A DNA stretch of 64,000 nt from PWXP01 sp040772845 (lineage in GTDB: Bacteria > Planctomycetota > Planctomycetia > Pirellulales > Thermoguttaceae). Position numbers and translations under genes: made by a program. The notes beneath the pieces are model-generated. The model was not told the DNA's origin, made no database searches, and was given only the letters and a program-made list of their open reading frames with translations. Each line of letters begins with the position of its first letter. Positions within the stretch are counted from its first letter, which is position 1. Positions 33,777-43,020 of the stretch are shown here, one piece after another. Where the stretch lies: NCBI GenBank assembly GCA_040772845.1, contig JAXGXG010000001.1:3348001-3412000 (forward strand), given 5' to 3'.

Positions 33777-36377
33777 ATGCTGGGAAGTTTCACCACCGGT
33801 CTGCCCGGATTGGACCAGGTTCTGAAGGGGGTCATGCCGGGCGACAATATCGTCTGGCAGGTGGACGATATCGGCGATTACAAGTCGCTGGTCGAGCCTT
33901 ATGCAAAGGCCGCCCGCGACAGCGGCCGCCGGCTGATCTACTTCCGGTTCGCATCGCACGAGCCGCTGCTTCCGGACGATTTCGGGGCGGAGATCCACCG
34001 GCCGAATCCGGCCCTGGGGTTCGAGAGCTTCGTCAATAGCGTGCACGAGGTGATCGAGGCGGTTGGGATGCACGCGGTGTACGTGTTCGACTGCCTTTCC
34101 GAGCTGGCGGCGACATGGCTGGCGGACCAGATGCTGGGCAATTTCTTCGTCCTCACGTGCCCGCGGCTTTGGGACCTGGAGACCGTTACCTATTTCGCGC
34201 TCTGCCGGAACTACCATGCGTCGTTCGCATTGAATCCCATTACGGAAACGACCCAGTTCCTGCTGGACGTGTTCCGGCATCGCGAGACCATTTACGTGCG
34301 TCCGATCAAGGTGCAGCATCGATCAACCCACTCGATGAATACGATCCACGCCTGGGAAGGCGACCAGTTCCGGCCCATCACCAGCAGTACGATCATTTCC
34401 GAGCTGCTGGTATCGAGCCGGTGGCCGGGGCTGCGCGCCGATACACGCCTGGGATTCTGGCGCCGCATTTTCGACGAGGCCCAACAGGCGCACGACGGCG
34501 TGCGTGCAGGCCGGTTTCCCCCGGAGCACGAGCGCGACGTCTTCCAGCGGCTCAGCCGCATGGTCCTCTCGCGCGACGACGCCATGCTCCGGTTGGTGCA
34601 CAAGTATCTGACCCTATCCGATATTCTGGAAATTCGCGACCGGATGGTCGGGATCGGGCTGATTGGCGGCAAGGCGCTCGGCATGATCCTTGCCCGGGCC
34701 ATCCTGAAGCACCACCTGCCCGAACGCCATGCCCTGCTGGAGTCGCACGACTCGTTCCATATCGGCTCCGACGTCTTCTACACGTTCCTGATTCGCAACG
34801 GGGCCTGGTGGATTCGCCAGAAGCAGCGCAATCCGGAGACCTTTCTCGACGGGCTGGAAGAGGCGCGAACCCGCATCCTGCAGGGGCGGTTTCCCGACTA
34901 TACGATGGACCAGTTTCAGGCCATCCTCGATTATTTCGGCGAATCGCCCTACATCGTACGTTCCAGCTCATTGCTGGAGGATGCCTACGGAAATGCATTC
35001 GCCGGCAAGTACGAAAGCTTCTTCTGCGTCAATCAGGGCACGCGCGAACAGCGGCTGGCCGCGCTGCTGGATACGGTCCGGAAGGTGTACGCCAGCACGA
35101 TGAGCGAGGAGGCGCTCCGCTACCGCAGCGCGCGCGGGCTGCTCGACTGGGACGAGCAGATGGCGCTGCTGGTCATGCGCGTCTGCGGAGAGAAATACGA
35201 CGATAAGTTCTTCCCCGAAATGGCCGGCGTCGGTTTCTCGTTCAATCCCTACGTATGGCACAAGGATATCGACCCGCACGCCGGCGTGATCCGACTGGTA
35301 TTCGGCCTGGGCACACGCGCGGTGGACCGGACCGACGACGATTACACCCGGCTGGTGGCGCTTAATGCCCCCTCGCGGCGGCCGGAGAGCAACTTCGATC
35401 AGGTGCGCGAGCATTCGCAGCATCGCGTCGATTATCTGGACCTGGGATCGAACCAACTGGTTTCCGGCCACTTTCTGGACCTTCTGAAAGAAATGCCCTG
35501 GCTGCCGGTCGATATGGTGGCCTCGTCCGACACGGCGGCCGGGCACGAGGGCGCCGGGTCGGCCGATGCCCTCACGTTCAACAAGCTGCTGACCGAAACG
35601 CCTTTCGTCGACGACATGCGGGAGATCCTCCGGACTCTGGAACAAGCCTACCAGTGCCCGGTCGACATCGAGTTCGCCGCCAACTTCATCAGCGATACGG
35701 AATACCGAATCAACTTGCTGCAGTGCCGTCCGCTTCAGGTGCGGGTGGACGACGGCGTGACCCTGCCGAAGATTGCCGTGGAAGAGTCGGACCGGATTCT
35801 CGAGGCGCGAGGCGCGATTATCGGCCCCAGCCGCTTCGTGCGGCTCGATCGGTTGATTTACGTCGTACCGCGGCTCTATGCCGAATTGCCGCTGAACCGT
35901 CGCTATGAGGTGGCGCGGCTGCTCGGACGCATCAATCAGGCCGAAGACAACCGCGACAAGACGACCATTCTGCTCGGTCCCGGGCGCTGGGGCACGTCCA
36001 GCCCGGACCTGGGAATCCCCGTCCATTTCTCCGAAATCAGCCACGTTTCGGTTCTGTGCGAGATCGTCGCCATGCGCGACAATCTCACGCCGGACGTCTC
36101 GGTGGGCACCCATTTCCTCAACGAACTTGTCGAAATGGATATCCTTTACATGGCCCTCTTCCCCAAGCAGCAGAACAACTACCTGAACGAGACGTTCTTC
36201 CTCGAAGCGCCCAACACGCTGCTCCGCTGCGTACCTGACGCAGAACGCTGGCAGGATCTCGTTCGCGTTATCGATGTGGGCGACTCGCTGTCCGACAATC
36301 GGATCGTCCAGTTGCTGGCGGACGCCGGCCAGCAGCAGGCCGGCATCTTCCTTGCCGACCGCCCCTCGGTGAAGTGA
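33777..36377 (+). CDS. KaiC-like / PEP-synthase-like (PPDK_N) fusion protein
   Basis: 866 residues. The N-terminal about 230 residues begin GSFTTGLPGLDQVLKGVMPG, the entry of KaiC/RadA-type ATPases. The P-loop is altered: where GTPGTGKT is expected the sequence is DDIGDYKS, keeping one Lys but losing the glycines. From about residue 290 the protein has pyruvate phosphate dikinase N-terminal motifs: GLIGGKALGMILA, YIVRSSSLLEDAYGNAFAGKYES, VGFSFNP and INLLQCRPLQ. The swivelling phosphohistidine and PEP-binding barrel domains of full PPDK/PEP synthase are absent, so this is probably a phosphotransfer or regulatory enzyme rather than a PEP synthase. ATG 33777 has AGGGAG upstream. It lies downstream of hemA on the same strand. 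Confidence 0.7.
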   Translation: MLGSFTTGLPGLDQVLKGVMPGDNIVWQVDDIGDYKSLVEPYAKAARDSGRRLIYFRFASHEPLLPDDFGAEIHRPNPALGFESFVNSVHEVIEAVGMHAVYVFDCLSELAATWLADQMLGNFFVLTCPRLWDLETVTYFALCRNYHASFALNPITETTQFLLDVFRHRETIYVRPIKVQHRSTHSMNTIHAWEGDQFRPITSSTIISELLVSSRWPGLRADTRLGFWRRIFDEAQQAHDGVRAGRFPPEHERDVFQRLSRMVLSRDDAMLRLVHKYLTLSDILEIRDRMVGIGLIGGKALGMILARAILKHHLPERHALLESHDSFHIGSDVFYTFLIRNGAWWIRQKQRNPETFLDGLEEARTRILQGRFPDYTMDQFQAILDYFGESPYIVRSSSLLEDAYGNAFAGKYESFFCVNQGTREQRLAALLDTVRKVYASTMSEEALRYRSARGLLDWDEQMALLVMRVCGEKYDDKFFPEMAGVGFSFNPYVWHKDIDPHAGVIRLVFGLGTRAVDRTDDDYTRLVALNAPSRRPESNFDQVREHSQHRVDYLDLGSNQLVSGHFLDLLKEMPWLPVDMVASSDTAAGHEGAGSADALTFNKLLTETPFVDDMREILRTLEQAYQCPVDIEFAANFISDTEYRINLLQCRPLQVRVDDGVTLPKIAVEESDRILEARGAIIGPSRFVRLDRLIYVVPRLYAELPLNRRYEVARLLGRINQAEDNRDKTTILLGPGRWGTSSPDLGIPVHFSEISHVSVLCEIVAMRDNLTPDVSVGTHFLNELVEMDILYMALFPKQQNNYLNETFFLEAPNTLLRCVPDAERWQDLVRVIDVGDSLSDNRIVQLLADAGQQQAGIFLADRPSVK

Positions 36378-36782
36378 ACCGCCTCGGGCGGCAGGTTTCC
36401 GTAGCCCACGCATCCGCCGGCGCCGTCGCATCCGGGCCAACCGATACCACCCGCACGCCCCAGCCAAGCCAGATAACCTTCGGATGCGACAATGCCGGCC
36501 CGCGGCGATGCTGTGACGAATACTGGAAGAGCAGAACCCGATTCGGGCTCGAATTGCCTGCAGGCGTGTGTCGGGATCTGTCGAGAGGGCGAGAGGTCGT
36601 TGCTTGCCGTTGGGATGTGTGCCTTCCTCTTGCCCTTCCTGGCGGAAGGCTCGGGGCAGACTCCCGCATGCCGAGCGCGACTGCGGAGGCAACCTCCGAA
36701 AGGCCCCAAACGGATTGCGGCTGTTTCCTGTGGGGCGGGCAACCGCTGCTCGGGCAATTTTCAGATTGCAGGTCAACGTTCC
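36378..36782. other. intergenic region before the HD-GYP gene
   Basis: About 400 bp. The HD-GYP frame is open upstream to 36492 but the extension looks non-coding (no conserved domain, odd composition, no ribosome-binding site). No repeat or clear promoter was recognised. Confidence 0.4.
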
Positions 36783-37895
36783 ATGACTGACCGCAAGAAC
36801 AACGAACGGGCTCTCTGGGCGTGGACGCTCCTGGCATCCATCGGGATCGCTGTTGCGGACAGCCTTGTTCCGTCCCGCTTCAACTTTGAGTTCGCCTACA
36901 TCCTGCCCGTGCTTCTGAGTCTGCAATCGGTGCGGGAATCGTTTGCCTACTATTCGGCGTTCGTGAATACTTGCCTGCTGCTATGCAGCATGTTTGCTTC
37001 TCTTGGCGGCCGAGCCGAGTTCGGCGTCTTCATGGCGAATCATTTATTTGCCGTGGGCCTTATATGGGCTGCGGCGTTTCTCTGCGCGCTGCGGCATCAC
37101 AGCATCGCAGTCGAGGCGCAACGCAGTCTGACAGAGAGCCAGGCACTGATCGAAAACGAGGAGTTGCGGCGGGTTCGTGAATCGCTACAGTGCAGGAACG
37201 AAGAACTGGCGGCAACCCGAGACGCCGCGGTCTACACCCTGGCGAAGGTGTGTGAATCTCGAGACGTGGATACCGGGCGGCATCTGGAACGGATCTGCGC
37301 CTATTCGCTGATTCTCGCCCGAGAGCTGCGCAAAGACCCATCGCTTGCCCTCGTCATTAACGACGAGTTTCTCACCAATCTGCGGCAGTCCAGTCCGCTG
37401 CATGACATCGGAAAGGTCGCTGTCCGCGACGAAGTCCTGCAGAAACCCGGCCCGTTGACCCCCGAAGAACGGGAGGAAATGCAGAAGCACGCCACCTCCG
37501 GCTTCGTTGTTCTGCAAGACGCAATCAGCAACAACACCGGCGCCGGGTTCCTGGAGATGGCTGCCGTGATTGCCCGCTACCATCACGAGCGATTCGACGG
37601 GCAGGGGTATCCGTCCGGCCTGTCCGGCAGGGCGATACCGCTGGCCGCGCGAATCGTTGCCGTTGCCGACGTCTACGACGCATTGACCTCGGAACGCCCG
37701 TACAAGGAGGCGTGCCCCTCCGAGGAGGCGAGGGACATCATCGTCAGCGGTTCGGGAACGCATTTCGATCCGCTTGTCGTCGAAGCCTTCTGCAGGCGAT
37801 TCGACGATTTCATGGAAGTGCAGCGACGCTACCCCGGCAAGTACGCACACATCAACGGCCTGACGGAATCGCTCATCGCCGAATTGTGCATCTGA
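36783..37895 (+). CDS. membrane-bound HD-GYP phosphodiesterase-like protein
   Basis: 370 residues: four N-terminal hydrophobic segments (about 12-105), a coiled-coil linker (about 110-150), then a complete HD-GYP domain. The signature residues are SPLHDIGKVAVRDEVLQKPG (HD dyad), ARYHHERFDGQGYPSG (HHE and GYP), and VADVYDALTSERPYKEA. HD-GYP domains hydrolyse cyclic di-GMP or related dinucleotides, so this is a likely c-di-GMP phosphodiesterase responding to a membrane cue. The frame continues upstream but ATG 36783 (MTDRKNNERALWAW) begins just before the first membrane segment. Confidence 0.87.
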   Translation: MTDRKNNERALWAWTLLASIGIAVADSLVPSRFNFEFAYILPVLLSLQSVRESFAYYSAFVNTCLLLCSMFASLGGRAEFGVFMANHLFAVGLIWAAAFLCALRHHSIAVEAQRSLTESQALIENEELRRVRESLQCRNEELAATRDAAVYTLAKVCESRDVDTGRHLERICAYSLILARELRKDPSLALVINDEFLTNLRQSSPLHDIGKVAVRDEVLQKPGPLTPEEREEMQKHATSGFVVLQDAISNNTGAGFLEMAAVIARYHHERFDGQGYPSGLSGRAIPLAARIVAVADVYDALTSERPYKEACPSEEARDIIVSGSGTHFDPLVVEAFCRRFDDFMEVQRRYPGKYAHINGLTESLIAELCI

Positions 37896-38010
37896 CCTTC
37901 AAGGCAGCCGTTCCCTGGCGACTGTCCCAATTCTCGCGGCACATCGGACATTCTGCCCCACCAGCCCTGCTACCAACCCTTCATGCCGATTTACTCAGTG
38001 CCGCGTTTGC

Positions 38011-38196
38011 TTAGCCCGGATTATTCATCTACGCAGGGTGGGTCAAGGTCGCTTAGATCGTTGGTGGGTCCGCACAAGCCGCAACCGAGCTGATTTACAG
38101 CCCGCCGCCTGGAACAAGGCCCGCATCAGCGACCGATGACCACCAAGGAAGCGGCTTGTTTGACCCACCCTACCTATCGTGAATAATCCGGGTTAG
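38011..38196 (+). repeat. GGGTGGGTCAA-family repeat, copy C (complete, TIR-bounded)
   Basis: A 186-bp unit with inverted ends: TTAGCCCGGATTATTCATC at the left and CGTGAATAATCCGGGTTAG at the right. Subterminal GGGTGGGTCAA (left) and TTGACCCACCC (right) are also inverted. The right end enters the 3' end of the minus-strand gene 38170-40233 and provides its last codons and TAG stop. No ORF lies within. Copies A and B are at 1944-2108 and 22333-22420. Confidence 0.8.
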
Positions 38197-40233
38197 CGTC
38201 ACGACGGCGTAGTCGTGGAAGCCGGGAAGGGTGAGGCACGATTGGCCGTCAGGCTGCTTGGCTACTGTCAGGCGAGTCGAGGCGACGTCTTCCATGGGCG
38301 CCGCGAACGCGCCATCGCAAGAACCGAGCAGTTCCGGGCGAACCGCAATGCGCACACCTGCTGCAACGGGCTCCGAAGCGTAATTCAGCAAATGCACGGC
38401 CGCCTGCCGTTCACCGAGTTTTACCTCGGCGAAGACCGTCTCGGGCGCGTCGATACGGATGGGCGCGGTCCACAGTTTTTCGAGGTCGGCCAGCAGGCGG
38501 CGGCCATCGTCGTTGGGGGCGGCCACGCGAATGGTCCAGCCGGCGCCGCGCACCGGCGCCGTGTCAACCGAGTCGCGACGAATGGCCGTCGGGCAATCGG
38601 CCAGCGCAGCCAGCGGATTCGTTCGCCGCTGCCGATACCATGCGTCGTGCAGCCCCGACTGGCCGGTCACAATCAGCGAGCCGCCACGCTGGGCGAAACG
38701 CAGCAAGGCGGTCACCTGAGCGTCGCAAAGGCACGCCTGATCGCTCACCACCAGCAACTCGCAGTCGGCCGGAATCCGCAACTCCGTTCTCGCCTCGGTC
38801 GGCAGCAGGCCGAACGGTACATGATGACGCAGCAGAATCTCCTCGGCGGCCAGCAGGGCCCGATGCGATTGCTCGGAGAACATCTCCGATTCGCGCGAGT
38901 AGAGCAGACGTACGGGCGCGTAAGTCGGCAGCTTCAGACCCTCGCGCCCGGCGCGCACGGCCGCGTCGAACTTCTTCAGCAGCGGCCGGCGGAACTTGAC
39001 CAGTTCTTGCGAAACCATATCGGGATCGGCGCGCAGAACCGTCCGATCCGTCGGAATGCCGCCGAATACCGCGTTCTCCATCAGGTTCAGTACGTACTTC
39101 GACTCCGCATCGCGCGAAATGCCTGCGTCGCTGTCGCTCAGGGCCAGAATGTGCGTATCGAGCGCCTGCGCCAGCTTCATTTCACGTACGCGGTTGATAA
39201 TGCAGCCGTCGCGCAAACCGGGCTCGTTCCCCGACTGCGAGACAAACAGATCGAAGCAGTCCTGCAAATCGGAAGGAACCAGCGCAACGCCGCCGGCCAT
39301 ATCGGCCCGGCGGATGGCTGCGATGTTGCCGCTCATAATGGCCGACGGCTTGCAGGCTTTGCCGACCTCGTACAGGCGGCGGAACAAGGCCGTGAGCCGC
39401 TCACAACGAAACGCGCGCCATCGCTGGCCGATCGGATCGAGCAGTTCTCCGTACTTCCTCGGGGGCGGGGGAAGCACATGATCCACCGTCGGAATGCCGA
39501 AAACCTGCTCCGGATGCGGCTCTCGCGCAAGGTATTCACGGAACAGGGCCACACACCGCGGGCAATAGCAGGGAGGCGCGAAGCAGTTGTCGAACATAAT
39601 GCCGTCGAAGCCGCCCTCGGTCAACGCGATGCGAATCATCCGGGCCAGGTACGGCTCGAAGCCGGGCGCGTTGATGCACGGCAGCCAGCGGAAGTAGCTG
39701 TTGTGGTAGGTCCGCTTGCGCCCATGCTCGTCAATCGCAACCCAGTCGGCCAGATCGGGAACCTCCACCTGCATGGTCTCGTAGTACAGGGTCGAAAACT
39801 GAACGTAGGCCAGAGCCCGAACGCCGTGCTTGTGGCAGTTCTCAACGAACCGTTTGACGTTGGGGAAATCCTTCGATTCGAACTGCCAGCCCATGCCCTT
39901 GTAGAAGCGGCTATGGAGAATGTTCAGCCCAAGCTCGTGCATAAGCCGGGGACAATCCTCGCTGTCGAACCAGTGGTGCCAGTCTTCCAGCCACAGGGCA
40001 TTGCCTTCGATCCCACCGGTCGACGCCTGGCCGATCCGCCGGTACATCGAGATCGGCTCGTGGTTGCCAAAGGTCCACCGGCAATCGAGCGGATCGAGAT
40101 CGACGGGAGTCTTCGCATCGGCGTCCTTCGTTCCCGGTTCCGCGAATGCCCGGCTGCCACCCATCCGGTAGGCCATCAGGCCGGCCCCGGCCACTCGCAG
40201 GAAATCGCGTCGGACAAGAGGTGCATCAAACAT
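38170..40233 (-). CDS. Tat-exported glycosidase-like protein (TIM-barrel plus beta-galactosidase-trimerisation-like)
   Basis: 687 residues. A Tat signal VRRDFLRVAGAGLMAYRM occurs at about residues 7-25 when started at ATG 40233. The first half contains barrel-like motifs: CHKHGVRALAYVQFSTLYY, then FDGIMFDNCFAPPCYCPRC, the latter with an Asp and Cys cluster seen in hypothetical glycosyl hydrolase families. The second half holds a class-I-glutamine-amidotransferase-like segment (LLVVSDQACLCDAQVTAL; GGSLIVTGQSG) typical of the trimerisation region of GH42-like enzymes. Export and neighbours fit polysaccharide use. The final residues (TRIIHDR) and stop codon are encoded by the inserted palindromic repeat. 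Confidence 0.7.
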   Translation of the reverse strand: MFDAPLVRRDFLRVAGAGLMAYRMGGSRAFAEPGTKDADAKTPVDLDPLDCRWTFGNHEPISMYRRIGQASTGGIEGNALWLEDWHHWFDSEDCPRLMHELGLNILHSRFYKGMGWQFESKDFPNVKRFVENCHKHGVRALAYVQFSTLYYETMQVEVPDLADWVAIDEHGRKRTYHNSYFRWLPCINAPGFEPYLARMIRIALTEGGFDGIMFDNCFAPPCYCPRCVALFREYLAREPHPEQVFGIPTVDHVLPPPPRKYGELLDPIGQRWRAFRCERLTALFRRLYEVGKACKPSAIMSGNIAAIRRADMAGGVALVPSDLQDCFDLFVSQSGNEPGLRDGCIINRVREMKLAQALDTHILALSDSDAGISRDAESKYVLNLMENAVFGGIPTDRTVLRADPDMVSQELVKFRRPLLKKFDAAVRAGREGLKLPTYAPVRLLYSRESEMFSEQSHRALLAAEEILLRHHVPFGLLPTEARTELRIPADCELLVVSDQACLCDAQVTALLRFAQRGGSLIVTGQSGLHDAWYRQRRTNPLAALADCPTAIRRDSVDTAPVRGAGWTIRVAAPNDDGRRLLADLEKLWTAPIRIDAPETVFAEVKLGERQAAVHLLNYASEPVAAGVRIAVRPELLGSCDGAFAAPMEDVASTRLTVAKQPDGQSCLTLPGFHDYAVVTLTRIIHDR

Positions 40234-40658
40234 GGCCGGCTCCAGAAGCGTAGGATTCAAGGTGTGAACCCCGATTATTGATGAACGGGCAAGAAGACGC
40301 AAGTCGCCCGGAGCGGCCCTTGCGGCGACGACGGAGTTTGCCGGTTATGCGGGCCGGGTCGCGTCCGATTCCGCTGCACGAACGATTCCCTCGACCGCCG
40401 AGCCCCCCCACCTCCGGGCTACATTGTTCGATACGACCGGGCGTGTTTTCCGTTCAAAATCCGTAATACTGCAGGAAGAGCGATATGGCAACGGTTTTAG
40501 TAACCTAGACTATATGAGGGTAGGGGCTACCGCACGCCGGGTTAGTTTCCACAAGGTCTTCCTCGATCAAGCTCCGGGGATGACTGGAAACAGCAAGAAG
40601 GAGCCGCAGGGCTTTCTCGCTTGGCCTGCAATTTGATGAGCAGCACGAGGAAGGTACT
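40234..40658. other. divergent intergenic region upstream of the hybrid kinase
   Basis: About 425 bp between divergent genes. It has AT-richer stretches near 40445-40520 that could hold promoters for both, but no hexamer pair I would defend. No gene or repeat was recognised. Confidence 0.4.
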
Positions 40659-42938
40659 TTGAGGAGCGTGGTTCTCAACATCAGGAAGTACATCGCAGAC
40701 CGAGGCGGCTGCGCATGGTTGTGGCTGGGTGTTTCGGGCGCCTTGCTGATCGCCGGGGGATGGGTACTCGCATGGCGAACGGCAGGCGGAGGCTCGTTGC
40801 CAACGGCGGCGGCGATCAGCACACTTGCCGGCCTGGGCCTTGTCGTTCTGGCCACACGGCTACGTCTGCTTCGCCAGTGGCATACCCGGACGAGCACCTA
40901 CCTGGAGAACATCGGACCATCCGTCGGCCGTGTCCTGAACCAGGTGGTTGCGAATACCGAATCGTCGATTCTGCTGTGCGACCAAAGCGGGCGTGTCTTG
41001 TGGGTGAACAATGGTTTTACCCGGTTGACCGGTTACACATTTGCCGAAGTGCAAGGATGTAATGCGGCCGACGTCTTGACTGGGCCCGAAACGGACCTCT
41101 GCATTTTGGACGACCTCGGGCGGTGTCTCGATCGATGCGAGCCGTACCGGGGAGAGATTCTCAACTACCGCAAGGACGGCGGTTCGTATATGGTTGCATT
41201 CGAAGCGCTGCCTATCTGCGACGCTCAGGGCCGGCCGAAGAGTATCGTTGCGATGGGCCGGGACGTGACGGATCGGCTCCGCGCGGAGCAAGCGCTGCGC
41301 GAGGAGGAAAGCCGTTATCGCGCCATCTTCGAGGCCGTCACGGACGCTCTGGTCATCTACAACCAGGATGGGACGGTCATCGAGGCCAACCCGGCCGCTT
41401 GTGCAATGTACGGCTATACGCGATCCCAAATCCTCGGACTCTCCTACGCGGAGATCGTCCAGCAGGAATGCCATCCTGTCTTTGCCGAGTTCCAGAAGAC
41501 GGTCTCCGCGGGTAACTCGTTTCATGCCGTTTCGCGCGACGTTCGCAGCGACGGCGCGGTGATCGACGTCGAAGTGCACGGCGTCCGTTTGACGTTCAAG
41601 GGCGAGCTTACCTTGCTGGCGGTTCTGACCGACATAACGGAGCAGCAGCGGGCCCAGCGGGAACTTCGCGAGTATGCCGAGGCTTTGCAAGTGGCCAATC
41701 ACAGCCTGGAAGAATACTCGTTTGCAGCCCAGGAAGCCTCTCGCGCCAAGAGCGCGTTCCTGGCCAATATGAGCCACGAGATTCGCACGCCGATGACGGC
41801 CATTCTGGGCTTTGCCGAGATGCTTCGCACCGACGGCGATCTTTCCAAAGCGCCGCCTTCCCGAATTGAGGCGATCGATACCGTCCTGCGAAATGGCGAG
41901 CACCTGCTCCGGTTGATCAACGACGTTCTCGACCTCTCGAAAATCGAGGCCGGCCGATTCAGCGTCGAGCATAACGAGTGCTGTGTTCTGACGCTCGTTT
42001 CCGACGTGCAGGATATGGTGGAGATCCGCGCCCGGGCGAAGAATCTGCCTTTCGTTGTCGAGTATGCGGGGCCGGTTCCGGAGACCGTGCAGACCGATGC
42101 GATGCGGCTACGCCAGATCTTGGTGAATCTGATCGGCAACGCCGTCAAGTTCACGGATACCGGAGAAGTGCGGCTCCGTGTCGAACACATCGAGACGGCC
42201 GGTTCTTCGGTGTTGGAATTCGCCGTGATCGATACGGGAGTCGGCATATCCACCAGCAAGCTCGATACGGTATTCCAACCGTTCAATCAGGCCGAGGAAC
42301 ACGGCGGGCATCGTGGCGGAACCGGTTTGGGCCTGACCATCAGTCGTGAATTGGCTCGCCTGCTGGGTGGCGACATTACCGTCGAAAGCACGCCGGGACA
42401 GGGCAGTGCCTTCCGCCTGCGGGTCCCCGCCGGGGCAATGGACGGTGTTCGCCATATCTCCAATCCTGCGCAAGTCGCTGCCTCGCACCGCCTGAACCCT
42501 TCTGTCGAGGAGGTGGACAGCAGCCAGATCCGGTTCTCCGGACGCATCCTCCTGGCCGAAGACGGCCCCGACAACCAGCGGCTGATCGAGTGCATTCTCC
42601 GGCGTGCAGGCGCCGAGGTGCTGGTGGTAGACAACGGCCAGGCCGCAATCCAGGAGGTCGAAGCGGGATTCTTCGAAGACAATCCGTTCGACCTGGTCCT
42701 GATGGACATGCAAATGCCCGTCATGGACGGCTACGAGGCCACACGCCGACTTCGACGCGGCGGATATACGCTCCCGATCGTCGCCCTCACGGCCCATGCC
42801 ATGAAAGGCGACCGGCTGAAGTGTCTCGATGCAGGTTGCGACGACTACGCCAGCAAGCCGATCCAGCGCCCCCAACTCTTGCGGCTCGTTTCGCATTACC
42901 TGGCGAGCGTGGCAGGCTCGACGGCTCCGCCTGCGTAA
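40659..42938 (+). CDS. hybrid sensor histidine kinase (TM-PAS-PAS-HisKA-HATPase-REC)
   Basis: 759 residues. Two membrane segments (about 18-70), PAS 1 (about 95-215), PAS 2 (about 220-335), HisKA with H-box FLANMSHEIRTPMTAILGF (about 366-384), HATPase_c with N-box LIGNAVKF and G-boxes DTGVGIS and GGTGLGL, and a C-terminal receiver with LVLMDMQMPVMDGYEA (phospho-Asp) and the YASKP lysine. All catalytic motifs are present, so it should be active in a phosphorelay. I use the TTG at 40659, preceded by GAGGAAGG; this is an uncommon start codon, and GTG 40668 is an alternative. No separate response regulator is adjacent. Confidence 0.9.
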   Translation: MRSVVLNIRKYIADRGGCAWLWLGVSGALLIAGGWVLAWRTAGGGSLPTAAAISTLAGLGLVVLATRLRLLRQWHTRTSTYLENIGPSVGRVLNQVVANTESSILLCDQSGRVLWVNNGFTRLTGYTFAEVQGCNAADVLTGPETDLCILDDLGRCLDRCEPYRGEILNYRKDGGSYMVAFEALPICDAQGRPKSIVAMGRDVTDRLRAEQALREEESRYRAIFEAVTDALVIYNQDGTVIEANPAACAMYGYTRSQILGLSYAEIVQQECHPVFAEFQKTVSAGNSFHAVSRDVRSDGAVIDVEVHGVRLTFKGELTLLAVLTDITEQQRAQRELREYAEALQVANHSLEEYSFAAQEASRAKSAFLANMSHEIRTPMTAILGFAEMLRTDGDLSKAPPSRIEAIDTVLRNGEHLLRLINDVLDLSKIEAGRFSVEHNECCVLTLVSDVQDMVEIRARAKNLPFVVEYAGPVPETVQTDAMRLRQILVNLIGNAVKFTDTGEVRLRVEHIETAGSSVLEFAVIDTGVGISTSKLDTVFQPFNQAEEHGGHRGGTGLGLTISRELARLLGGDITVESTPGQGSAFRLRVPAGAMDGVRHISNPAQVAASHRLNPSVEEVDSSQIRFSGRILLAEDGPDNQRLIECILRRAGAEVLVVDNGQAAIQEVEAGFFEDNPFDLVLMDMQMPVMDGYEATRRLRRGGYTLPIVALTAHAMKGDRLKCLDAGCDDYASKPIQRPQLLRLVSHYLASVAGSTAPPA

Positions 42939-43020
42939 CAGACGGCACAGGTCGCGATGGACAGAATGCCCAGTCTGTCCCCCTTTTCGGATCGTCTCTT
43001 ACTCGTTCTTGCTGATCGTT

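Noticed and set aside
36492..36782. N-terminal extension of the HD-GYP gene
   Set aside because: No ribosome-binding site at 36492, Cys/Arg-rich extension, and a natural start before the first membrane segment at 36783.
38215..40281. 688-codon plus-strand frame opposite the glycosidase-like gene
   Set aside because: Antisense shadow; the minus strand has the Tat signal and family motifs.
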